64,000 nucleotides of DNA from Psettodes erumei (taxonomy: Eukaryota > Chordata > Actinopteri > Pleuronectiformes > Psettodidae), in the NCBI GenBank assembly GCA_016785225.1, contig JAFBJZ010000357.1:3278501-3342500 (forward strand), given 5' to 3'. Under the pieces are notes generated by a model. The model was not told the DNA's origin. It saw only the letters and a program-made list of their open reading frames with translations, and did no database searches. A program made the translations under genes and the position numbers. Of this stretch, positions 51,750 to 62,051 are shown one piece after another (position 1 is the stretch's first letter; each line of letters begins with the position of its first letter).

Positions 51750-52269
51750 GGCACTGTTATGATCCGTGTCCTTTTGGGTTTCTGTCTGTGTTTTCCCCTG
51801 GTTGCTTCCTCACATGTTTTGGGTGGTTCCTGGTGTTGCTATCTGTTAGGGTTCCCCTGGTGTTCTTCTCTCTTCGGTGAATCACCTGGCTGATTCCCTG
51901 CACCTGTGTCTTGTTTGCTCGTCACTCCCCGGTGTACTTAAACACCAGCCTCACACTCCCCTGCTGTCGAAACGTGACCATTTCATGCCTGAGCCGAGAA
52001 CCCTGTACGCTAGCCTGATCTGTTTCCATAGACACATTTATGCCTGACCACCATTTCTTGCCCTAGCCCATTGGATTTGTTCGCTGTTTCTCTGGTTTTT
52101 TACTCGGACTGTTTGACCACGCCTCTGGTTTTGCTGCCCTGGTTTTCTGACCCTGATAATGGACTTGTGACAGATTTTTGGATTTGCGACTTTTGGATTG
52201 TTTATAATAAAGATCATTGCCAGCACACACTGTCTTGCGCCTAGTTCCTGTACTGATCATCACAGGCAC
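51750..52269 (+). mobile_element. solo LTR with 5-bp target duplication
   Basis: The element at 51,755-52,264 (510 bp) starts TGTTATGATC and ends GATCATCACA, which are imperfect inverted repeats (9 of 10) with the canonical TG...CA of retrotransposon LTRs. It is flanked on both sides by GGCAC (51,750-51,754 and 52,265-52,269), a perfect 5-bp target-site duplication typical of Ty3/gypsy-like integration. Internally there is a TATA-like GTACTTAAACACC at 51,934-51,946 and an AATAAA at 52,206-52,211, in the order expected of U3-R-U5 on the + strand. No internal gag-pol is present, so this is the product of LTR-LTR recombination. Confidence 0.8.
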
Positions 52270-52938
52270 TGCCCGGTCCATCAGAACCTCAGAGTACAAC
52301 TCTAAACCAAAGTACAACAATTAAAGAAACGCGTCACTGGCTTGTGTGGCTTGGGGTAAGGTATAGGGCATTATGAACTTTTTTCATTTTTTTAAGGGAG
52401 AAAAACTTTATCTGTACAGTAAACCACATGCCCTCCTTTACATGCATTTTCTTTACTCTGTTAAGATCAGTATTTTGACGCTGTGATGTGACTTTCTCTG
52501 TGGTATGCAAATGTTAAGTCCCTAAAGAGAACGTCTTACGTCAAGGGCTTCAGGGACCCTGAAACTTGACATTGATGTATTAGATCAATGAAATAGGCGC
52601 TGCAATCGAACTGCATCGTGACCTTGCTGAACATATTGATTTGATGTCATAGTTACCCACAGGAATGACAACAACAATCAATAATTAAAAAAGGTCTCCA
52701 GCAATCCAAATTAAATCACTGCTACCTGTTTTTTTTTTGAAGAGACTGACATGACAAGGACGTTTTCTTCAGCACTAATGGTCTTAATGCTGTTGGGTAT
52801 TGTAAAGAGATGCTGACCTACTTAATGGAGACCAATGGCAAGTAATATTTGAAGATCTAGAAGACTCACTATATTTTAATGCAAACCTGAACTTTGTAGT
52901 GTCAGCCAAGGGCAAATTCAGCTCTGCTGATCTCTCCA

Positions 52939-52980
<42 letters not shown>

Positions 52981-53845
52981 AAATGGGAGTTAGTTTCGAA
53001 AGGACAGTTGGAGAAGGAGACAGCGTGCCCATGAAGCTGTGCAGCGGGAGGAGCCTGCCAGCCTCTGGCACTCCATCAAAGACAACAAGATGGGGACAGA
53101 AAAAGAAAAAAGACATGAAAGCAATATGAGGAAGGAGGGTGAAGATGAGAGGGGGCTTGCGTTATAAGGCATATGGCCTGTGGTGGGAGACAGATGTGTC
53201 TGTGTGGAGGGGAGAGGTGAGCGTGCACACACATACACACACACTTCCTGTTGCATAGCTATTGCAGTGCCCCCATGGGATGAATAGGCAGATGTGTGAA
53301 GAGGCTGCGCTTGCATACCATGACTCCCAAAGCTCCTCCAAGCCTCTTCTAATCATATCCTTGCTTTTCCTTTCCAGCTATCAGCAGCATCATCTCCTCA
53401 TGCCTCACTTTCACGACTCCTCCACAGTTGCTCATAATTTGGCATCTCATCTCATCCCTTTTCACAGGCCAAGTGTATTTGTTCACAGTTTTACATGTCT
53501 GTATTTGTTTCTGTGTATTATTGATTACAGAAAACTCTCAGTGATCTCAGTACTAACTTTTTTCTATAATTCCTAATGGAATTACTATTATTCATTCAAG
53601 TGTGAAAATCACTGCTCAAGATTGTCCTGAAGTACCTTAGCATATATACATCCAGTTTCATCATATTAGATGGATCCATATTCCTTCTCAGGTAAGCTAC
53701 TTCAAGACAATTTTATTAAATGTAAATTTAAAAGTTAATGCCTTTATAGCATAATTCAATTTATTTAGTTTTTGTAGAAAAATTGACAATTCAGTTAAAA
53801 GTAATCTAATGTTAAACTATAGGCAAATTTACTTATTTACAATTT
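52270..53845. other. intergenic, nothing recognised
   Basis: Contains a 38-bp (GT)n array at 52,941-52,978. No exon or mobile element is recognised. Confidence 0.5.
52941..52978. repeat. (GT)n microsatellite
   Basis: Pure GT run of 38 bp. Confidence 0.95.
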
Positions 53846-54075
53846 TGAGAAATAGGCTCATTTTTTTCCCACCATCTGTGCCATAAGGAGGGAGAGGCAG
53901 CAGGCACTTAACCTAGCTTAGCATTATAAACATTATAACTGCTAGCCATATCTGTCCAAAGATTATGCAGTGCGTAAGATGCTATTTCTCATTTGGTTAA
54001 TCATAAACGGAAATGTAAAAATCACAGTTTATGGTTTTAGAGCTAATTGCATGTTGTAATGTGTAGAAGTGCCGC
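53846..54075 (+). repeat. decayed interspersed repeat (CTAGCTTAGCAT type)
   Basis: Ordered blocks 'TTGAGAAATAGGCT', 'aacctagcttagcatta', 'ctagccatatctgtccaaag', 'tttctcatttggttaatcat' and 'tgtaaaaatcacagtttatgg' match the pattern of a widespread spiny-rayed-fish repeat with a GTTAGCTTAGCTTAGCAT core. Only a diverged fragment is present, and the class is unknown to me. Confidence 0.5.
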
Positions 54076-55601
54076 TTTTTGGTTACTGTGCATGTGACTG
54101 ACCCTAAAACTACAAACTGTTGATGTTCCTCTGTGTTTCAACGACAGAAGACAAGAGAAGCATCTCATCAAATAATACTAAGCAAATAACTGTACATCTT
54201 TTCACAGATTCAACAACTGTCTCTTCTTGTGTCCTTTTCCATTCTGTCTTTTCTCTCTCTTCCCTCTGTGGAATGTGGACGGATGAGTATGGTGTTAGGT
54301 CACAGGTGGTCTCATGTGCTTGTCCTGTTTTCCCCCATTCCCTCTCCCAGGAATAGAGATTGTTGATAATATAGCTATAAATCATATTGTGTGTGTGTGT
54401 CAGAGAGAGAGAGAGAGATGGTTAAAATGAGATGGAAACTGAGGCTGTACATTCAAGATGTTCAATCATATGACACAATTTACATGTTTTGTTTTTGGTT
54501 GTTTTGGGTTTTTTTTACAGTTTATTTACTTCAATTATGCTAAATGCCAAGAAACACAACTAAAAGAAACCTGTCTCTATTCACATTTTCTCGGACATAC
54601 AAAGATAGTCCTTCTCTGGTTTCTTATTGAATTTTATTTTATTGCATTGTAAGTCGTAGCACAGTTGCCATCTTGAGGAGAGTAGGTGCAGGTTGCCCTT
54701 TAATGTCTATGTTAATGAATGGATGTGGAGAAAAAGAAATGAAAAAGTAAAGTTAAGACCATTTTGGAAGTAGTGTCTAATAAATGTATTGTGCATTAAA
54801 TGTATGTGTGAAAGGTGACATTTGATATAATAATCACAACATTGTTCTGCTTTTAAGAGACCATTTTCAGTAATGTCATTTCACATTAATTAGCCATCAT
54901 TCATCCACATAATAATCATTAAGTCTGTGTAGTGCACATGTTTAAAGGCTACAGAAAACAAATCTGTGCACACAAGCTGATGGTTTGAAATGCTCTGTTT
55001 ATGCAGTTACACTTCTGAAACAACAGACAGGTATAACACAGGAAAGAGTTATGATTTACTTCTCTGTGACGTGTGTTTGTCATCAGCTCCCTGAAGGGAA
55101 AGTTACTGTTCTGCACAGTGAATTACTGGCATTATTTTTTATTATATTATGCTGCACTGCTATGAGAGGGCATGTTGAGTTGTCACAGTCAATTAATTAT
55201 ACAGTAAAAGGGAGAAATTTGTCTTCTGTCCAGTAACTTTAACTTGAGTGTGATCTGGAGTGTCAGCTGACTGGATTAAAATGCAAACATGGCAGCAAAC
55301 TGTTTGACAGACTGGACACTGAGAAAAGATTAGGTGTTTTGGCTGATGCGGGTCACATTCCTTGACCTTGCACATGATGTGTTCTACTTTAATAGGCCTT
55401 AATCTGCTCTCAGTGCTGCCAGAGACTAAGGAGTCAGGAGGAGCAGTAGGTCAAGGTTACACTCTGGTCTTACTCTTGGACATCTCTCTAAACCATTTAG
55501 CTGCAGGTAGTGTGGAGTTTATCTGTTGCTGGAAATCCCACTCCATAGATGTCAGCAGAACTGCAGAGCCAGGTGATAATATTTTATTCATCAGTACAAG
55601 T
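54076..55601. other. intergenic, nothing recognised
   Basis: AT-rich DNA without recognisable exons or mobile-element ends. Confidence 0.45.
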
Positions 55602-55672
55602 AAGCCCCTTGAGGCAAATTGGCAATGGTGATTTGTGATCATATGGGACTATATAAATAAATTTGTCTTGAA
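55602..55672 (+). repeat. retroelement-like 3' end (CTTGAGGCAA...TATATAAATAAA)
   Basis: The series ccccttgaggcaaattggc, then GTGATTTGTGAT and 'gggactatataaataaattt' resembles the 3' terminus of a common fish retroelement (SINE or LINE), ending in an AATAAA and a weak TTG-rich tail. The 5' part is not identifiable. Confidence 0.5.
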
Positions 55673-56948
55673 CATTTTTGATGTACTGTAAATGTGAAAA
55701 TAGTAAGCTTTTAAATCTGAGAAGAGTCTGAGAATCTGAGAATGGTATGCTGTAGACTTATAATATGCATATACTGTCAGCGGTATGTATTTATTACCTT
55801 CTGCTGCACACAAGCCAATCAGAAAGATGGAGGATTTGCAACAGTGACACACGATTTCTTGCTTTTTACAAGGTCTTTGTCTTTGATGATCATTTACTTT
55901 GTTTTGAAACAAGCTCTTGTGTTGGTGGGATGCTAGTAATGCCTGAGGGTCAGAAGCCTGACAGAGTAAAGTGGCCTCTGTGTTTTGATGCAAAAGTGGT
56001 AAAGCTGTGATTTAATGGGCCATGCATGTACAAGATAACACAAGGGGTGGGGGTTGTGGTGTGTGTGATGAGTTACAGCTCCCTATGTAGGGATATCCCA
56101 CCACTGAGTCTATACAGGTCACTGGAGCAAGAATCCAAACACACATATAGGCACATAAATATACACCCTGACAGCCTCACTGCTATTTATTACCTCTATT
56201 TATATCTGTTACTGTTGCAGAGGAGGGTTGAAAGAGAGGACGACTTGGGATTGGAGAATTCAGGGAAATGGGGCAAGAGAGAGAGAGCGATATAGAGAAT
56301 GGCAGGGGGAGAGGGAGGTTGGAAAGAGACAAGGGGGGTGGGGAGAGAGGCAGGAGCAGGTGTTTGAGGTACAAAGAAAATAGAATATAAGAAGAGGTGG
56401 AATAGACTAAGGCTAGGCTAAGACAAGAAAGAAGAGAGCGTTCTGTAGGATTCTTGGACAGCTGACATCTTGTGGAACAAGACAACATCCTCTGTTGCCA
56501 TGACAACTGCCTCCACATAAGCCATCACTCCGTCCCATGCTCACCCGCTCACACAGTTAGAAAGTGTGTATGTACACACCAACACACACACACACACAGA
56601 CACAGACACACATGCACATACTTACGGACACAACTCTTGAACATGCCCTCAAACTCCCACACTGCCTGGCAACCTCTCATCCACCCACCTCCCTCCTCTC
56701 AATCCTCCCACTTTAACTACCCATTCATCCATCCATGCAGTCTATGTCTGAAAGATCAATATCCATCAACACTTTGACATGCAGATGCAAATACCTTTTA
56801 AGTATTTGTCTTGAATGGTTAATAATTATACAGAGCACTACATTTTTATCTCAAGTTTAAATTGTAAGCATGTTTCCCTTGTGTTTGTTTAGCTGGATTC
56901 CGTGTGATCAGAGTGTGCATGAGAGGGGAGGGTATGTTTGTTGGTATG

Positions 56949-56989
<41 letters not shown>

Positions 56990-59900
56990 GCTACACATGC
57001 ACTGCTAGATAGCGCTGTAAGGAAACAAAGTGAGGAACGCAGCTGTTGAACTGAATCCACAGGCACTCACATTTGCTCCAGACTAAAAATTCATGGACAG
57101 TTTTTCCGTGTCTATAAAAAACACACACACAAAACAGAGGAATTAACTGGAATAACAGCAGAATTCATCAGGCTTTTTTGTTAACGATTGCTTGGATAGA
57201 ACACATTCAGCTCAAGGTCACATTAACATGGATATGCTGTGCACATGCTGTTCTGTACACATTCACTAGAGGAGAGACAGTTGGCACAGTGAGGGAAGGG
57301 CACTGCTGAACAATAGTCCACATAGCCTTTTTCCTGCCAAGGCAAAGAGAGCCTGCAAATATTCTGACACCACACATGAAAACACACACACACACACACA
57401 AACAAAGACACATGTATTCATGCAGTGGCCTTGGCCAAAAGATCATCCCAGGGTCAAACATACAGCAGCAGCAATTGACCTTCTGAGCAGAGAGACACAT
57501 GTTAAGTGGAAACCATTAAATGTCATAAAGTACACTGACATTTCCTACCTACTTTGATGACAGCAGCTGGACATGTAGCATGATAGTGATACTAAACTAG
57601 CCCTATTGTTTCTACAGAGGCACACAATCAGTACATGAAAAGCAGTGATTAATAGCGGCACATGGTATAATACATGTAGTGCTGCAAGCCCAAAAACCTT
57701 TATCATTCTGCACTAAACACGTGTCACAGTTGCCGTTCAAGGTGCTGGCACCAACACTGCACCAACAGGTGTTTTTGTATTTGTATTCTGTTGGTCCAGA
57801 CTGACACATAACCAGTGGAACTAATGAACCAGTTATCTTGAAACTTATTAGAGGCTAAGAAGGAACCCAAGTGACACTTAGATGACTCTGCTTGTCTATG
57901 TTCTTCAGCAATATGCTGTTGTGAAGCTCACAATATTACAAAAACTACAGCTAAATCCCGATGCTAATACAACAAAGCCAGACTTCATCACATGTTTAAG
58001 GAGAACATAGCTATATGTAGAGGAGAAACGGCCTACATGGTGGTCCTCCATCTCCACCTTGATGCAATAGCATCTTAAATAAATAAATGATGTCCTGTTC
58101 TTTTGCTCATTTGGTGCTTGGTGCAGGTGCATCATGGAAGAAACTGTGGCTTAGACAGAGACATACAGTATATATTACTTTTTGTTCTGTTTTGGCCAAG
58201 GTGGCAGTATTGTATTTTTAATAACTTTTGCTAATGGACTTTACCAGAAGCAAAGTTGATCAGAGCGCAAAAGAGATACACCATACAACTGAAGGTTTCC
58301 TGATGTGAACCCAGGGCTGAACGATGATGAGGTTAACCAACAGGTAACTCTGCTACAAGGCGACAGATGCAGAACCTCATAGTTTCAAATCTTTGCATTT
58401 CCCCTTTAATATAATGAAATACTGTACCTACATGGGTTTATTGTTTTCTATGGGAACATCTTCTAATTTGCAGTGATATATGAATGGCCTTACAAAAAAA
58501 ACACAACAAAACACAACTTTTATGCAACAAATTTTGTAGTACAAACACTGGTATAGGTCGGTGACGGTTTAAATGTAGAAATGATGTCGAGTCTACACAA
58601 ACGTGCCAAATAGTATCCGCTGCAAGTGTAAACAAATCTTCAGGTGTAATCAATGTCACATTTGTGTGAGTGAGTGAGTGACCTGGATCTTGTACTAAAG
58701 TGGATTCTCTACCCAACCAAGCTGGTTGTGAATGATGAGTCAGTCAGAGTAGGCCTTTGATATTGCACACTCTTGCTGAGACTTCTGTGAGGTATCACAC
58801 ACACACACACACACACAAGATTTGTATACGCGCATAAACAGACGCATGCACAGACAAACACACTTATCGACCATGGTTAGAAGTGCAGCCGCTATTTTCA
58901 TTCATCCACTGTCTCCCCTGGCTCCTGCTATTGATTCCCTTTTACTGTGTGTGTTTAATTCACCTCCAGAGTACACCTGCCACAGCCTCCACTTCCAGCA
59001 CGTCTCTCAGTGTTTATCGACCATATGGTAGCAGCAGGTCAGTGCCTGCATTTTCACTGTGGCTGTTTTATTTCCACTCGCGTAACATTGGATTATTTAT
59101 ATTTATGCATCACAAATAACCTTTTATCTCTATTTCACTTGAGGACATGCAGCTGAATTTCCAGTGGATGCCCATGTATTTTTGGATCCCTGGAGGCTTA
59201 TGCTGTATGAATAGTTTTCTTCTTGCAAGGTTTGTAAGACGAAGTCCTTCTAAACCACAGCAAACATTTAATCACTGCACAACTCTGCGACAGCACTGAC
59301 AGGTAAGCCAGGTGCACATATATTAGTGTATGAATGTGTATGTGTGTGCGTGTGTGTGTCATTGTGTGGGAAGGGCCAAGAAAGAAAGGCTTTAAGTCAT
59401 CCTGAAATCACATGCAGCTTATTTCCTTCTTATCCTGTATGACTTAGAAGTCTTGTGATTATAGTCCCCTGTTATGGTTCCCCCATCTCACTCCTTCTTT
59501 CTCCCTCCTTCTTTCTGTGACTCCATTACATTGGAAAGGAATTAAGGAGAAGTACAAGGACAGGGCCTGTAAGTAAAAACAAACGAAAACTATCACTCGC
59601 ACTGCAGCTTGTTGCCTTAGAGACCAGAAGAGAGCAAGAGATAAATCTGTGAAATCTTCTGATCATCTCTTTGTGTGTGTGTGTGTGTGTGTGAGGAGGC
59701 TGCCTGTGTGGGTGTTGGCCTACAGCACATGGAAGAGAAAAAAGTCCCTGTGTTTTCTCTCAGAAACTGTTGCAGTGATACTGAAAATCAGATCCAATTA
59801 TTACAGATTAAAGTTACACCGTCTTCCTCCAGTGCACGCCGTAACCGCTAAACCAATACCCTGCAAGAGACTCTGCAAAACAATACATTGTGTCTTTGTC

Positions 59901-61076
59901 TCTCAGGGACAAAAAGAAACCACAGTGTTAAACGAAGCACGAAATGTTATCTTTAGAGGGCGATAATTAGATAGAGTGCCTGTCTGAGGCCGGAAGAAGG
60001 AGAGGACTGAAAAAAGGTCAGTTAAAAGGACAGTAACATTGTAATGGACAGCAATGGATGAAGCACCATATATATCTATACACATACATGCACATACTTC
60101 AGAGACATTAAGTTACCTTTGTTACTAGTTACATTAACAGAGTTTGGTGATGTCATGTAATCATGGCATAGCTCCACCCATGTTTAACATGACCATAATC
60201 AGCCAGAGAAATTGAAAAGACCTGGTGTGCAGAGCCTTTAAAAAATGATAAGGGACAAAATCATTTGCAGGCATACTGAAGGTGGTTTATTCAAATGAAC
60301 ATGCTGAAAACTGGATACATCTTTTGTTCCATAACCTGTCTCTTTACACTGTATTTAATAGGCCTATGTACATGTTTGTATATATATGTATTTATGCCAT
60401 AATTACAAATATTACAAATTTAGACATTTTATATAAAAACATTTAATTGAAATTGGAAAGAACTGTCATTATGCTTGCTTTAACACAGCTTTATTACACA
60501 CAAAAACATTCATACGTGTTTTGAATATGTTGCCATGGAAATAAGTTGAATTTGACCTCAGTGATGAAAGTTATTATACATATACCTATGAGTGCACTTA
60601 TATATTAAATATGGATATGAATATATCTATTGAAAATATTTAAATAAAATGGGTTGTATCAAAAAAGATACATCAGCAGTATGATCTGCTGTATATTACA
60701 TTATTAGAGATGTCAGTTGTACATAAAGAGGGATGAAAACAGGACTGGCCCCAAAGGACAGTGCCTTAAAAATGATCATGTAAAAGAAAAGAATCCAGTC
60801 TTGAAGAAACTATGTTATGTAACTGTAGTGTTATCAGGACCAAGGTTGAATTGCTTTGGATATTTGGAGGAGAACAAAACACACATTTGCATTTCTCTTT
60901 CGTCTGCTTGTTAGTCCAGAATGGGGTGTGAAAAACTGGGTGGCATGGGTGAGAACAAAGAAAGAAACGCAGACGGAAAAATAAACAACAGTGGGCAAGA
61001 GACTGAGAGATGAGAACGGACATAAAGTGACCAAGAAAGAAAGAGAGGGACAAGGAGGGAGAAAGAGAAGCAACTA
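55673..61076. other. intergenic, nothing coding recognised
   Basis: Contains (TG)n at 56,951-56,986, small CA/GT arrays at 57.4, 58.8 and 59.7 kb, a purine-rich patch at 56.2-56.4 kb and very AT-rich DNA at 60.3-60.7 kb. A TTTATT at 60,490-60,495 (AATAAA on the - strand) could be a distant rab38 poly(A) signal. Confidence 0.45.
56951..56986. repeat. (GT)n microsatellite
   Basis: Pure GT run of 36 bp. Confidence 0.95.
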
Positions 61077-61461
61077 CTCGTGCATCTGAAAAAATAAGAA
61101 TATCATGAAAAGTTTTTCATTTTTTTCATAAATCAATTCAAAAACATAAACTTTCATATAATCTATATTCATTACAGATAAAGTGATATATTTGCTTTTT
61201 TGTTTTACTTTTAATAATCATAGCTTATATCTCATGAAAATGAGAAATACTGTATCAAATATTTCCCAAGATAAATCAAAAAAGGATTTAAAATACAGAG
61301 ATGTCCAACTTCTGAAAAGTACATTCATTTATACAATATATGGTTTGGAGTTGTTTTGGGTTGTTTTTTTTAACCACAAATTAATGCATCAGCAATACTT
61401 AAATAACTCATGGTAAATATTGAATGTTTTCACCATATTCAAATTTTTTGAGATGCACTTG
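61077..61461. mobile_element. Tc1/mariner-type MITE
   Basis: The left end CTCGTGCATCTGAAAAAATA and the reverse complement of the right end CAAGTGCATCTCAAAAAATT are imperfect inverted repeats of about 32 bp. The 385-bp element is flanked by TA on each side (61,075-61,076 and 61,462-61,463), the Tc1/mariner target duplication. The ends resemble a common fish Tc1-like transposon with GTGCATCTCAA termini. The interior is AT-rich, and the small frame at 61,183-61,416 has no transposase similarity, so this is a non-autonomous deletion derivative. It lies 435 bp past the rab38 stop and may be transcribed as part of its 3' UTR. Confidence 0.75.
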
Positions 61462-61688
61462 TATTGCAATTTGCTACAATCTCTCTGTACGTGTTCGTTA
61501 CCTGTGTCTCCATGGTAACCAAAGTGGTACTGTGAAGGCTGGAAGTCGCCCAGAGGGTGACCTTGCCCTTAACAAGTGTACACAGCTGCATCCATCTCCA
61601 TTTCTCTCTTTCTTTTCATCCATCCATCCATCCATTTCTGGTACCAGCTGCTTCTCTGTCAACTACTCATCCCCACATCGCACCTTAA

Positions 61689-61745
61689 CCCCCCCCCCCC
61701 CACACACACACACACACACACAGACACACACACAGATACACACAC
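61689..61745. repeat. poly(C) joined to (CA)n
   Basis: A C-run (61,689-61,701) followed by a CA array with CAGA interruptions. It lies about 150 bp past the rab38 stop on the transcribed strand, so it is probably in its 3' UTR. Confidence 0.9.
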
Positions 61746-61895
61746 CCCTAGTGACCAGAGAAGAAAAGAGCTGGCACCCACACCTTCTCCTCTTTCTAAA
61801 GAACAGCCAAAGAAGTTCTCCCTGTCTGTTGCTCACAGACAAACTTGACTTTGTGTGTAACAAGATACAAGAGGACACCCAACTGTCAGGAGCTG

Positions 61896-62051
61896 TTACT
61901 GGGATCTGAAGCAGGAGGAGCATGTCTCGCCTTTGTCCTTCTCTAACTGGGGGGTGACGGTGTCGGGGAGTTCTGATTGGAGCATGTCTTTCTCACTGGC
62001 AATGATGTGTTTCACCAAGCAGTTGGCTGCTTCGTCGATGTTGATGTTTTC
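61896..62051 (-). CDS. rab38: Rab38-type small GTPase, last coding exon (partial gene)
   Basis: On the - strand, acceptor ccctctccag precedes 51 codons starting ENINIDEAANCLVKHIIASE and ending GETCSSCFRSQ, stop TAA. ENINIDEA..CLVKHI is the C-terminal helix region of Rab38/Rab32. The end CSSC plus four residues matches the CSGC plus three of mammalian RAB38, the double-geranylgeranylation site, and not the terminal CC of RAB32. Entry in phase 0 at the glutamate fits the known last-exon boundary after SAK. The GTP-binding motifs lie in upstream exons, which should be beyond 64,000; none is visible at 62,052-64,000. Rab38 directs cargo to melanosomes and related organelles. Which fish paralogue this is cannot be decided. 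Confidence 0.87.
   Translation of the reverse strand, partial: ENINIDEAANCLVKHIIASEKDMLQSELPDTVTPQLEKDKGETCSSCFRSQ

Noticed and set aside
35262..61076. prss23 or tmem135 expected near fzd4
   Set aside because: I looked for a serine-protease frame with GDSG-type motifs and for TMEM135-like peptides and saw none on either strand.
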